Assembly: GCA_037893245.1 (NCBI GenBank)
Contig: JBAIAA010000096.1
Location: 1,488,001-1,552,000, forward strand
Origin: Crossaster papposus
Taxonomy: Eukaryota; Echinodermata; Asteroidea; Velatida; Solasteridae
Direction of reading: 5' to 3'
DNA length: 64,000 nucleotides
In this document: in pieces, positions 10,501 to 20,700 of the stretch
How positions within the stretch are numbered: position 1 is the stretch's first letter
How the letters are laid out: each line of letters begins with the position of its first letter
Translations under genes and position numbers: made by a program
The notes under the pieces: generated by a model
The model's input: the letters and a program-made list of their open reading frames with translations, nothing else
The model's database searches: none
Told to the model about the DNA's origin: nothing

Positions 10501-12890
10501 TGAATACAAATGCATATTTGGGAAAGGAGTACATGAGTTATTTGCTCGAATACTCTTTGCCAAACATTCCCAACTGGTCGGGGCTTTTAATTCACGATTT
10601 AGGCAGACACGGTAGTTCAGATACATACAAAAACTACTCGACGATGTACAGGTCACTTAACAAATCGGGATATCAAAACATAACGTCCGATAACCGCACT
10701 CAGGGTATAGTGGAAAAAAGTATGCAAGAGGTCAAAAGAGTGAAAATGAACCATAATAGATCGAGAAGAATTACTGATTTTGTGATAAATTACGAACGTG
10801 ACATGTTACCCTTGCAAAGGGAATTCTGCGAGGCATTTTGCGTGAAAACAAAAAAAATCCCCCACAAAACTGTTAAATTGTCTAATGAAATATGGCGCAA
10901 GCGTGTAAAAACAAGCACGCCATCTAAGAAAGGAGTTTACCTTACACCCCCCTCAACAAGATTAAAGTTTAAGGAGAAGTCAAAACAAAAACGCTCCAAA
11001 AAACCGGTGATTACTGTACCCGATTCAGATAATGAAGACGAAATATCCCCTCCAAAAAGAAAGAAATCAAATTTTCCTCAAACGTCCGGTTCAAGTAACA
11101 AGCACAAACGAAATATCAATATGGCCAATCAACCCAATCAACAGATTCCAACTTTACCTAGGGGTATTATAAACGATAAAGTATCGTGTTGGTGGATTTC
11201 AACTGTTCAAGCTGTAAAGCCTTTCGTTGCTGTAGCTAAGTTGAGTGTAGACAAATTTGAAGGGAGTGATACGTTTCTATGGCGACAGTTGATACAATTA
11301 TTTCAAATAATGTCAATGAAAAGGTCACAATCAGTACAATCTATACCTTTTCATATCGTGCATCCTTTGATCAAAGAGTCTGCCATTCAGATGAATTTCA
11401 GCTGCAACCAGCAACAGGACGCTGCAGAATTTTATTCACAGCTCATGGTACCGTTTTTTGGCGAGTCTTGTTTAACCAATGAAATTGAGATTTCAAAAAG
11501 CGTTACGTGCCTGAATTGCAACAAAAAGAAAGTAGTTGAAACTTCAACATCCGGTGTATTACCTGTTCCTGTTCAAAATATCAGCCTTCGCAATTGTGTG
11601 CAAAAATGTTTTGATGAAGAAATTGTAAGGGGTCTTAAATGTGATATGTGTGGGCAAGATCAGTGTACAAAAAGGGTTGTGTCTTATATTGTAAACTGTC
11701 CTACTTTATTAGTTGTACAATTGTTACGATTTCGTAATGTTGGGGGGCGACAGGTGAAAATTACAGCAGACGTTACCACTAGTATTGTTTTGGATTTGTC
11801 CAAGTTTTGTTTGAAGAATACTCCGGCAGTTTACGAGTTGAGGTCGGTAGTCGTCCACGAAGGCCAATCGTTGGAATCTGGACACTACAAAACCTTTGTC
11901 AGGGATCAATTAAATAATACAATAATAGAGTTCAATGATGGCATTGTTAAAGAAACAACTGCTCTTCGTTTTGCAAATCGAGTTTCCGAAACGGGATATT
12001 TGTTTTTTTATGAAAAAATTGAGTCGACAGAAGACACTATTGCATCGTTAAACTCGGACAAGTGGTTTACAGTAAATGAAAAAGAGGAGGAATTCGTACA
12101 ACTTATGTGGGCCTCAATTGATCCGAGAAATTTAAACAGCGTGGCAGTGCGTGACAAGAAAACCAAAGATTTTCTGTTCTTCCACCAATTGGCCATGATC
12201 AACAACATTCCTAAATCGCCTGTATTGAAGCGTTTGAGACATATCTATCCAAACTACAGTACTGGTTGGCTGAGCGAATCTGTCGTTGATTTTTATCTTA
12301 GTCAACTGTGCGAAATCGTAAATGCAGAGATCGATCAAATGCAATTATGGGCTATGCACTGTCATGAAACGTTGAAGATCATTAACAAGCAACCAACACC
12401 TCAAACGTTTCGATCAGTTTCTAAAGCCTTCATTGACGGTAAGAGATTTTGCGAAATCATGTTTTTCCCTCTCCTTGAAAACAAGCATTTTACTCTGTAT
12501 GTTTTGGACAACGCCCAGAACCAGCTTAAGTGCTATGACTCACTGAGTTGCAGTTCAGACACTCGCCAGAAAATGATTCATCATGGAAGCGCTTTTTTTG
12601 AGTTTTTCCTAAACGGTAGAAAAAATAGATGTTGGACTCAAACACCAAGTGTTTTACAAGGTCAGCAATTTCTTTCGGCCAGACAAGCAGTGTGCACGCA
12701 ACAAACAGATTTGGCGAGTTGCGGAGTATTCTGCTGCTTGTATGCTGAAGAAATCGGTCTCAAAACAAAACAAATCAAAGACGACAATGCTAACAAACTT
12801 AGGATCTACATAACTATGCAGGTTTTAAAACGATCGCACATCGTAGATCCAGAGCTAAGTAGATTGTTCCTAGCTTACTTTAATAAGTAA
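7539..12890 (+). CDS. Exon 6: PHD finger - MULE-like DDE transposase - USP protease - ULP1 protease
   Basis: This single exon encodes 1,783 residues (residues 300-2082 of the inferred spliced protein). The acceptor TTTTTAAATCTGTTACAG ends at 7538, and an in-frame stop at 7464 blocks a longer unspliced ORF. ATG 7500 is the alternative start if the exon is used alone. Domains in order: a Ser/Thr/Pro-rich linker, a PHD finger (about 530-583), a Cys/His region resembling FLYWCH/WRKY-type DNA-binding zinc folds (C846, C851), a DDE core (D1006, D1085, CxxH 1131-1134, E1358), a basic linker with KRKK-type nuclear signals, a USP domain (C1516, H1748, D1766) and a ULP1 domain (H1949, D1966, C2027). 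An acidic run (EEDEDED) lies between the CxxH and the catalytic Glu. The reading frame is intact, so recent activity is plausible. The DDE layout with CxxH is that of MULE/NOF-type transposases; ULP1 capture by MULEs is known in plants (Kaonashi, CUMULE). The likely role is transposition in the nucleus, plus removal of ubiquitin and SUMO from targets not identifiable here. Confidence 0.93.
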   Translation, partial: KSTHHNNDTGGGRKRVRGGEKVSRIASVLVETLEEYPLDDEYIWISETSMLNLRRKMKTQKCKQRILIMWRNNRQEFREKVRQLFRNKTKNTKPNNQSEPINVSQNDSKSVKATDPNSGHDQQSCPSRPGPNIQTQSCTSKSKPPSATCSQSGPATTKAPISGQLAPSMCSLSEQTTCPNDEPIPMSTPGSKEDFRNVISKDYSNSTITHTNSIKVSTHCSTGSMSETLYCICRQPHHDSRSMIACDNCNTWYHYLCIDLEPENQCKSYMDDVTFKCGLNGCNEGERVFIHNTVTERSFLNEKRGNINNQQRTTNLPVTNPHSKVKNWIDDNSTDFIENYFDFGDLSSIDIKPNISPTSSPQKQAPSLRTSSCNDDHHSINSAISDNVRMDASLSHFSEKSVQLPDMKTSNSYKSSKIVTSDIDFSGMAEQKSSTTSGEKGDNILPDNVILDMCTEADDASTNTFPKFWTVQLPKKQKSFFYVDRSEWKILKKQQKGCTFPKPWIHIFIKGLKTLHPYCSFQFRRHYVSSNSGRKPSKNAFSASGYCNFNHCTVKFKLTMETEINLKVHVAFTGNVKHNKNERRARFVRNTQREALKEVLKYKKTRREHLDNLKSLGDTEFLSGCRDRAPKKEVLHKISSESKRLSNSSESEIKILLDIIHKQSDSSKKFPGILRQVSLHPPYVILYSQESVRVYHQLSQRDILYFDATGSIVRNNSTFSPNKKYQLYDLVVRHPEKGNPPYVLASFLTTDHNSVVISFFLQCFLHSEQSLYGHNGVKPPLLLMIDGSSTLLLASLKAFNCETVTEYLNRCYSIVTGSATDKDFKKTIVHCCASHFMKNASRKCRRYYPQNFRDAMYWIGLLLQASNMKDIDAIVESLTFITYSKFATDLVRHHYQKLKCQIENSDKDKLGDDFLEEDEDEDGNFGDEFEQSVGLENENDLSQINISQEDHVAKAPTSPFRIHFQRLVDNAIRHLNKYNMTVNDLSKLNTNAYLGKEYMSYLLEYSLPNIPNWSGLLIHDLGRHGSSDTYKNYSTMYRSLNKSGYQNITSDNRTQGIVEKSMQEVKRVKMNHNRSRRITDFVINYERDMLPLQREFCEAFCVKTKKIPHKTVKLSNEIWRKRVKTSTPSKKGVYLTPPSTRLKFKEKSKQKRSKKPVITVPDSDNEDEISPPKRKKSNFPQTSGSSNKHKRNINMANQPNQQIPTLPRGIINDKVSCWWISTVQAVKPFVAVAKLSVDKFEGSDTFLWRQLIQLFQIMSMKRSQSVQSIPFHIVHPLIKESAIQMNFSCNQQQDAAEFYSQLMVPFFGESCLTNEIEISKSVTCLNCNKKKVVETSTSGVLPVPVQNISLRNCVQKCFDEEIVRGLKCDMCGQDQCTKRVVSYIVNCPTLLVVQLLRFRNVGGRQVKITADVTTSIVLDLSKFCLKNTPAVYELRSVVVHEGQSLESGHYKTFVRDQLNNTIIEFNDGIVKETTALRFANRVSETGYLFFYEKIESTEDTIASLNSDKWFTVNEKEEEFVQLMWASIDPRNLNSVAVRDKKTKDFLFFHQLAMINNIPKSPVLKRLRHIYPNYSTGWLSESVVDFYLSQLCEIVNAEIDQMQLWAMHCHETLKIINKQPTPQTFRSVSKAFIDGKRFCEIMFFPLLENKHFTLYVLDNAQNQLKCYDSLSCSSDTRQKMIHHGSAFFEFFLNGRKNRCWTQTPSVLQGQQFLSARQAVCTQQTDLASCGVFCCLYAEEIGLKTKQIKDDNANKLRIYITMQVLKRSHIVDPELSRLFLAYFNK
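8226..8390 (+). other. PHD finger domain
   Basis: The Cys4-His-Cys3 pattern is complete: CIC, then MIACDNC, then TWYHYLC, then FKC and a last Cys in LNGC. Tryptophan two residues before the His is the usual PHD core residue. PHD fingers of this CIC..CDxCxxWxHxxC type commonly read the H3 tail (often H3K4me3). By inference this one could bring the transposase complex to active chromatin. Confidence 0.9.
9540..10760 (+). other. MULE/NOF-like DDE transposase core
   Basis: The first Asp lies in ILYFDATGS (codon 9657), at the end of a beta-strand as in RNase H-fold transposases. The second is in LLLMIDGSSTLLLASLKAF (codon 9894), followed by CxxH in HCCASHFMKN (10032-10043). The candidate Glu is in RTQGIVEKSMQEVKR (codon 10713), which resembles the T..VE......K pattern of MULE transposases. 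The 79-residue D-D spacing and the long D-E insertion fit the MULE/hAT/P-type group. Assignment to the NOF branch rests on element architecture and is less certain than the DDE call. Confidence 0.8.
11148..12030 (+). other. USP-type (C19) deubiquitinase domain
   Basis: The Cys box is divergent but keeps the nucleophile in VSCWWISTVQAV (Cys codon 11187). NQQQDAAEFYSQLM matches the conserved USP QQDAxEF block. Two CxxC pairs (CLNC, CDMC) give the zinc-ribbon fingers. The His box is SLESGHYKTFVR (His codon 11883), followed by FNDGIV (Asp codon 11937) and the terminal GYLFFYEK strand. Cys, His and Asp are all present, so activity is plausible. The usual Asn/Gly before the Cys is altered (NDKVSC), which may affect oxyanion-hole geometry. 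Confidence 0.85.
12240..12790 (+). other. ULP1/SENP-type (C48) cysteine protease domain
   Basis: The N-terminal substrate-binding element GWLSESVVDFYLSQL is typical of ULP1 domains. FPLLENKHFTLYVLDN holds the catalytic His (codon 12486), CYDSL the Asp (codon 12537), and QQTDLASCGVFCCLYAEE the Gln/Cys pair (Cys codon 12720). The triad is complete. The family removes SUMO or related modifiers; adenovirus and Polinton proteases share the fold, so the true substrate could be different. Confidence 0.88.
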
Positions 12891-13214
12891 AGTTCTGCGT
12901 TTTATAGAGTAATAGTAACAGCTCTTACCCTTCTATGAATTTTAAGTTTCCGTTGTTCCACCGCTGCATTTGTGTTTCTTTAATTCAAAACTAGGGTGGG
13001 GGATTTAACCCCTTTAAACTTTTTAAAAACTTGTTTAAATCTTTGGCTATATTTCTTTTGCCAGAATTACGTAGGCTATTTCAAGACATTTTTCGTTAGA
13101 GTATACAACATTAAGGTTCCTCATGTGACCCTTATTCATTTGTATATACAGCTTGTTTGGAATGAACACACCGGTTTTAACAAAGCTCATTATACAGCCA
13201 CTCAAGTCAAATCG
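12891..13214. other. 3' flank of the gene up to the right arm
   Basis: No second gene is seen. A canonical AATAAA close to the stop codon is not obvious, so the polyadenylation site is undetermined and might lie inside the right arm, where AATAAA occurs in most monomers (GTAATAAAAATG). That would make the arm also serve as a transcript terminator; this is inference. Confidence 0.4.
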
Positions 13215-16200
13215 GCTTATTTGTCTGCACTGTTATGTGGAAAACTGAGCCTTCTCATTAGGCCTTTAATTAAGACCTAATTAGTGGACCGAATTGACCC
13301 CCTCCAAAATTTGATCTGCCTAAACAATGAATGAAAGGGATTATGTAATAAAAATGCACATTTGTGAAACTATGTGGTGTACATTTACTTTTAAAGTGGT
13401 CTTATTGTCGGCCGTATTCATTTTTCTGCACTTTTTGAGTGGAAACCTGAGCTTCCTCAATAGACTTTTAATTAAGACCTCATTAGTGGACCGAATTGGC
13501 CCCCTCCAAAATTTGATCTGCCTAAGAGATGGATAAAAGGGATTATGTAATAAAAATGAACATTTGTGAAACTATGTGGTGTATACATTTACTTTTAAAG
13601 TGGTCTTATTGTCGGCCGTATTCATTTGTCTGCATTTTAGAGAGGAAACTGAACCTTCTCATTAGGCCTTTAATTAAGACCTAATTAGTGGACCGAATTG
13701 GCCCCCTCCAAAATTAGATCTGCCTAAAGGGTGAATAAAACGGATTATGTAATAAAAATGAACATTTGTGAAACTATGTGGTGTACATTTACTTTTAAAG
13801 TGATCTTAGTGTCAGCCGTATTCATTTGTCTGCACTTTTTGAGTGGAAAACTGAGCTTCCTCATTAGACTTTTAATTAAGACCTAATTAGTGGACCGAAT
13901 TGGCCCCCTCCAAAATTTGATCTGCCTAAAGGATACATAACATGGATTGTGTAATAAAAATGCACATTTGTGAAACTATGTGGTGTACATTTACTTTTAA
14001 AGTGGTCTTATTGTCAGCCGTATTCATTTGTCTGCATTTTAGAGAGGAAACTGAACCTTCCTCATTAGGCCTTTAATTAAAACCTAATTAGTCGACCGAA
14101 TTAGCCCCCTCCAACATTAGATCTGCCTAAGAGATGGATAAAAGGGATTATGTAATAAAAATGCACATTTGTGAAACTATGTGGTGTACATTTACTTTTA
14201 AAGTGGTCTTATTGTCAGCCGTATTCATTTTTCTGCATTTTAGAGAGGAAACTGAACCTTCTCATTAGACCTTTAATTAAAACCTAATTAGGGGACCGAA
14301 TTGGCCCCCTCCAAAATTAGATCTGCCTAAAGGGTGAATAAAACGGATTATGTAATAAAAATGCACATTTGTGAAACTATGTGGTGTACATTTACTTTTA
14401 AAGTGGTCTTATTGTCAGCCGTATTCATTTGTCTGCACTTTTTGAGTGGAAAACTGAGCTTCCTCATTAGACTTTTAATTAAGACCTAATTAGTGGACCG
14501 AATTGGCCCCCTCCAAAATTTGATCTGCCTAAAGGATACATAAAATGGATTGTGTAATAAAAATGCACATTTGTGAAACTATGTGGTGTACATTTACTTT
14601 TAAAGTGATCTTAGTGTCAGCCGTATTCATTTGTCTGCATTTTAGAGAGGAAACTGAACCTTCCTCATTAGGCCTTTAATTAAAACCTAATTAGTCGACC
14701 GAATTGACCCCCTCCAAAATTGTATCTGCCTAAAGGATACATAAAATGGATTATGTAATAAAAATGCACATTTGTGCAACTATGTGGTGTACATTTACTT
14801 TTAAAGTGGTCTTAGTGTCAGCCGTATTCATTTGTCTGCATTTTAGAGAGGAAACTGAACCTTCCTCATTAGGCCTTTAATTAAAACCTAATTAGTGGAC
14901 CGAATTAGCCCCCTCCAACATTAGATCTGCCTAAGAGATGGATAAAAGGGATTATGTAATAAAAATGAACATTTGTGAAACTATGTGGTGTACATTTACT
15001 TTTAAAGTGATCTTAGTGTCAGCCGTATTCATTTGTCTGCATTTTAGAGAGGAAACTGAACCTTCCTCATTAGGCCTTTAATTAAAACCTAATTAGTCGA
15101 CCGAATTGACCCCCTCCAAAATTGTATCTGCCTAAAGGATACATAAAATGGATTATGTAATAAAAATGCACATTTGTGCAACTATGTGGTGTACATTTAC
15201 TTTTAAAGTGGTCTTAGTGTCAGCCGTATTCATTTTTATGCACTTTTTGAGTGGAAAACTGAGCTTCCTCATTAGACTTTTAATTAAGACCTAATTAGTG
15301 GACCGAATTAGCCCCCTCCAAAATTAGATCTGCCTAAGAGATGGATAAAAGGGATTATGTAATAAAAATGAACATTTGTGAAACTATGTGGTGTACATTT
15401 ACTTTTAAAGTGATCTTAGTGTCAGCCGTATTCATTTGTCTGCATTTTAGAGAGGAAACTGAACCTTCCTCATTAGGCCTTTAATTAAAACCTAATTAGT
15501 CGACCGAATTGACCCCCTCCAAAATTGTATCTGCCTAAAGGATACATAAAATGGATTATGTAATAAAAATGCACATTTGTGCAACTATGTGGTGTACATT
15601 TACTTTTAAAGTGGTCTTAGTGTCAGCCGTATTCATTTTTATGCACTTTTTGAGTGGAAAACTGAGCTTCCTCATTAGACTTTTAATTAAGACCTAATTA
15701 GTGGACCGAATTAGCCCCCTCCAAAATTAGATCTGCCTAAGAGATGGATAAAAGGGATTATGTAATAAAAATGAACATTTGTGAAACTATGTGGTGTACA
15801 TTTACTTTTAAAGTGGTCTTATAGTGTCAGCCGTATTCATTTGTCTGCATTTTAGAGAGGAAACTGAACCTTCCTCATTAGGCCTTTAATTAAAACCTAA
15901 TTAGTGGACCGAATTGGCCCCCTCCAAAATTTGCTCTGCCTAAAGGATACATAAAACGGATTATGTAATAAAAATGCACATTTGTGCAACTATGTGGTGT
16001 ACATTTACTTTTAAAGTCTTGCTTGGCGGATACCGGCGCCTTATAAATGTTCATTATTATTATTATTATTATTATTAAAGTGGTCTTAGTGTCAGCCGTA
16101 TTCATTTGTATGCACTTTTTGAGTGGAAAACTGAGCTTCCTCATTAGACTTTTAATTAAGACCTAATTAGTGGACCGAATTGGCCCCCTCCAAAATTTGA

Positions 16201-19200
16201 TCTGCCTAAAGGATACATAAAATGGATTGTGTAATAAAAATGCACATTTGTGAAACTATGTGGTGTACATTTACTTTTAAAGTGATCTTAGTGTCAGCCG
16301 TATTCATTTGTCTGCATTTTAGAGAGGAAACTGAACCTTCCTCATTAGGCCTTTAATTAAAACCTAATTAGTCGACCGAATTGACCCCCTCCAAAATTGT
16401 ATCTGCCTAAAGGATACATAAAATGGATTATGTAATAAAAATGCACATTTGTGCAACTATGTGGTGTACATTTACTTTTAAAGTGGTCTTAGTGTCAGCC
16501 GTATTCATTTGTCTGCACTTTTTGAGTGGAAAACTGAGCTTCCTCATTAGACTTTTAATTAAGACCTAATTAGTGGACCGAATTGGCCCCCTCCAAAATT
16601 TGATCTGCCTAAAGGATACATAAAATGGATTGTGTAATAAAAATGCACATTTGTGAAACTATGTGGTGTACATTTACTTTTAAAGTGATCTTAGTGTCAG
16701 CCGTATTCATTTGTCTGCATTTTAGAGAGGAAACTGAACCTTCCTCATTAGGCCTTTAATTAAAACCTAATTAGTCGACCGAATTGACCCCCTCCAAAAT
16801 TGTATCTGCCTAAAGGATACATAAAATGGATTATGTAATAAAAATGCACATTTGTGCAACTATGTGGTGTACATTTACTTTTAAAGTGGTCTTAGTGTCA
16901 GCCGTATTCATTTGTCTGCATTTTAGAGAGGAAACTGAACCTTCCTCATTAGGCCTTTAATTAAAACCTAATTAGTGGACCGAATTAGCCCCCTCCAACA
17001 TTAGATCTGCCTAAGAGATGGATAAAAGGGATTATGTAATAAAAATGAACATTTGTGAAACTATGTGGTGTACATTTACTTTTAAAGTGATCTTAGTGTC
17101 AGCCGTATTCATTTGTCTGCATTTTAGAGAGGAAACTGAACCTTCCTCATTAGGCCTTTAATTAAAACCTAATTAGTCGACCGAATTGACCCCCTCCAAA
17201 ATTGTATCTGCCTAAAGGATACATAAAATGGATTATGTAATAAAAATGCACATTTGTGCAACTATGTGGTGTACATTTACTTTTAAAGTGGTCTTAGTGT
17301 CAGCCGTATTCATTTTTATGCACTTTTTGAGTGGAAAACTGAGCTTCCTCATTAGACTTTTAATTAAGACCTAATTAGTGGACCGAATTAGCCCCCTCCA
17401 AAATTAGATCTGCCTAAGAGATGGATAAAAGGGATTATGTAATAAAAATGAACATTTGTGAAACTATGTGGTGTACATTTACTTTTAAAGTGGTCTTATA
17501 GTGTCAGCCGTATTCATTTGTCTGCATTTTAGAGAGGAAACTGAACCTTCCTCATTAGGCCTTTAATTAAAACCTAATTAGTGGACCGAATTGGCCCCCT
17601 CCAAAATTTGCTCTGCCTAAAGGATACATAAAACGGATTATGTAATAAAAATGCACATTTGTGCAACTATGTGGTGTACATTTACTTTTAAAGTGGTCTT
17701 AGTGTCAGCCGTATTCATTTGTATGCACTTTTTGAGTGGAAAACTGAGCTTCCTCATTAGACTTTTAATTAAGACCTAATTAGTGGACCGAATTGGCCCC
17801 CTCCAAAATTTGATCTGCCTAAAGGATACATAAAATGGATTGTGTAATAAAAATGCACATTTGTGAAACTATGTGGTGTACATTTACTTTTAAAGTGATC
17901 TTAGTGTCAGCCGTATTCATTTGTCTGCATTTTAGAGAGGAAACTGAACCTTCCTCATTAGGCCTTTAATTAAAACCTAATTAGTCGACCGAATTGACCC
18001 CCTCCAAAATTGTATCTGCCTAAAGGATACATAAAATGGATTATGTAATAAAAATGCACATTTGTGCAACTATGTGGTGTACATTTACTTTTAAAGTGGT
18101 CTTAGTGTCAGCCGTATTCATTTTTATGCACTTTTTGAGTGGAAAACTGAGCTTCCTCATTAGACTTTTAATTAAGACCTAATTAGTGGACCGAATTAGC
18201 CCCCTCCAAAATTAGATCTGCCTAAGAGATGGATAAAAGGGATTATGTAATAAAAATGAACATTTGTGAAACTATGTGGTGTACATTTACTTTTAAAGTG
18301 GTCTTATAGTGTCAGCCGTATTCATTTGTCTGCATTTTAGAGAGGAAACTGAACCTTCTCATTAGGCCTTTTATTGAGACCTAATTAGTGGACCGAATCG
18401 GCCCCCTCCAAAATTTGATCTGCCTAAAGGATACATAAAATGGATTATGTAATAAAAATGCACATTTGTGCAACTATGTGGTGTACATTTACTTTTAAAG
18501 TGATCTTAGTGTCAGCCGTATTCATTTGTCTGCATTTTAGAGAGGAAACTGAACCTTCCTCATTAGGCCTTTAATTAAAACCTAATTAGTCGACCGAATT
18601 GACCCCCTCCAAAATTGTATCTGCCTAAAGGATACATAAAATGGATTATGTAATAAAAATGCACATTTGTGCAACTATGTGGTGTACATTTACTTTTAAA
18701 GTGGTCTTAGTGTCAGCCGTATTCATTTTTATGCACTTTTTGAGTGGAAAACTGAGCTTCCTCATTAGACTTTTAATTAAGACCTAATTAGTGGACCGAA
18801 TTAGCCCCCTCCAAAATTAGATCTGCCTAAGAGATGGATAAAAGGGATTATGTAATAAAAATGAACATTTGTGAAACTATGTGGTGTACATTTACTTTTA
18901 AAGTGGTCTTATAGTGTCAGCCGTATTCATTTGTCTGCATTTTAGAGAGGAAACTGAACCTTCTCATTAGGCCTTTTATTGAGACCTAATTAGTGGACCG
19001 AATCGGCCCCCTCCAAAATTTGATCTGCCTAAAGGATACATAAAATGGATTATGTAATAAAAATGCACATTTGTGCAACTATGTGGTGTACATTTACTTT
19101 TAAAGTGGTCTTAGTGTCAGCCGTATTCATTTTTCTGCATTTTAGAGAGGAAACTGAACCTTCTCATTAGACCTTTAATTAAGACCTAATTAGGGGACCG

Positions 19201-20290
19201 AATTGGCCCCCTCCAAAATTAGATCTGCCTAAAGGGTGAATAAAACGGATTATGTAATAAAAATGCACATTTGTGAAACTATGTGGTGTACATTTACTTT
19301 TAAAGTGGTCTTATTGTCAGCCGTATTCATTTGTCTGCACTTTTTGAGTGGAAAACTGAGCTTCCTCATTAGACTTTTAATTAAGACCTAATTAGTGGAC
19401 CGAATTGGCCCCCTCCAAAATTAGATCTGCCTAAAGGATACATAAAAGGGATTATGTAATAAAAATGAACATTTGTGAAACTATGTGGTGTACATTTACT
19501 TTTAAAGTGGTCTTATAGTGTCGGCCGTATTCATTTGTCTGCATTTTAGAGAGGAAACTGAACCTTCTCATTATGCCTTTTATTAAGACCTAATTAGTGG
19601 ACCGAATTGGCCCCCTCCAAAATTAGATCTGCCTAAGAGATGGATAAAAGGGATTATGTAATAAAAATGCACATTTGTGAAACTATGTGGTGTACATTTA
19701 CTTTTAAAGTGGTCTTAGTGTCAGCCTTGTTTATTTTTCTGCACTTTTTGAGTGGAAAACTGAGCTTTCTCATTAGACTTATAATTAAGACCTCATTAGT
19801 GGACCGAATTAGCCCCCTCCAAAATTAGATCTGCCTAAGAGATGGATAAAAGGGATTATGTAATAAAAATGAACATTTGTGAAACTATGTGGTGTACATT
19901 TACTTTTAAAGTGGTCTTATAGTGTCAGCCGTATTCATTTGTCTGCATTTTAGAGAGGAAACTGAACCTTCTCATTAGGCCTTTAATTGAGACCTAATTA
20001 GTGGACCGAATCGGCCCCCTCCAAAATTTGATCTGCCTAAAGGATACATAAAATGGATTATGTAATAAAAATGCACATTTGTGCAACTATGTGGTGTACA
20101 TTTACTTTTAAAGTGGTCTTATTGTCAGCCGTATTCATTTTTCTGCACTTTTTGAGTGGAAAACTGAGCTTCCTCATTAGACTTTTAATTAAGACCTAAT
20201 TAGTGGACCGAATTGGCCCCCTCCAAAATTTGTTCTGCCAAAGAGATGGATAAGATAGATTACACCGTAAAATACAAATTATTTTTATGC
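13215..20290 (+). repeat. Right inverted arm of fold-back element: ~34 copies of a ~204-bp monomer
   Basis: Counting the ACTATGTGGTGTACATTTAC word gives about 34 monomers, the first near 13,367 and the last near 20,085, a mean period of about 204 bp. Two subtypes recur: one with CACTTTTTGAGTGGAAAACTGAGC and one with ATTTTAGAGAGGAAACTGAACC. Blocks of several monomers are themselves repeated (for example around 15,000-15,700 and 17,050-17,400), so higher-order duplication occurred. The outermost copy decays after about 20,240. The array is the reverse complement of the left arm. The short frames seen through the monomers are not maintained and are not genes. Confidence 0.95.
16017..16074 (+). 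mobile_element. 5'-truncated retroposon tail with (ATT)n
   Basis: A 58-bp insertion interrupts one arm monomer and is flanked by TTAAAG on both sides (16011-16016 and 16075-16080). It ends in TTATAAATGTTCATT followed by ATT repeats, the 3' signature of a LINE or SINE family. A second copy of the same tail is at 30,490-30,522. It sits in one monomer only, so it postdates the last local amplification. Confidence 0.75.
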
Positions 20291-20700
20291 AAAATGAAAA
20301 ATTTCGTTGCCATAGTCTCAGAACTCCTGAAATAAAAAAACACAGTTTTGACCACCCTTTACTCTATCCATTTGAGATTTTGAAACCGCGGCTGAGAACG
20401 CGGCTGAAACCGCGGTTGAGACCGCGGCTGGAGAACGCGGCTGAGAACGCGGCTAGGTTCAGTCAGGTAGACTCGACTAGACTCGACTGACGGCGGCGCA
20501 TGTAGTGTCATCGCATCGCGAGCGCCCCAGCCGGCCAGCTGCAGGATGACATCGATGCGGAACAGGAAAGATGGACGTTGTTGAAGTAAGTACCATGCCT
20601 CCTGACTGGTAATTTCATATCATAGTGTTTCCAGACCTAGTTGTTGTTGCCCGTGAAGCCATTGTCCCTTCGCTAATTTGGCTGCAGCCGTTTTTGTACA
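20291..20700. other. GC-rich minisatellite and possible first exon
   Basis: At about 20,386-20,455 a short tandem repeat based on GCGGCTGAGAAC / GCGGCTGAAACC is followed by CpG-rich sequence and GACTCGACT repeats. An ATG at 20,571 opens five codons (MDVVE) and runs into a consensus donor, GTAAGT, at 20,586. This could be the CpG-rich promoter and first exon of a host gene whose later exons are not in view. No downstream exon is recognised, so the call is weak. Confidence 0.25.

Noticed and set aside
10180-10656. Minus-strand 158-residue frame opposite the transposase
   Set aside because: Shadow of the coding strand, with no domain and no splice context.
4170-12890. Polinton/Maverick element, because of the C48-type protease
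   Set aside because: No protein-primed DNA polymerase, retroviral-type integrase, packaging ATPase or capsid genes. The protease is in frame with a DDE transposase.
13215-20290. CRISPR-like array
   Set aside because: Whole monomers of about 204 bp are repeated, with no unique spacers, in a eukaryotic context.
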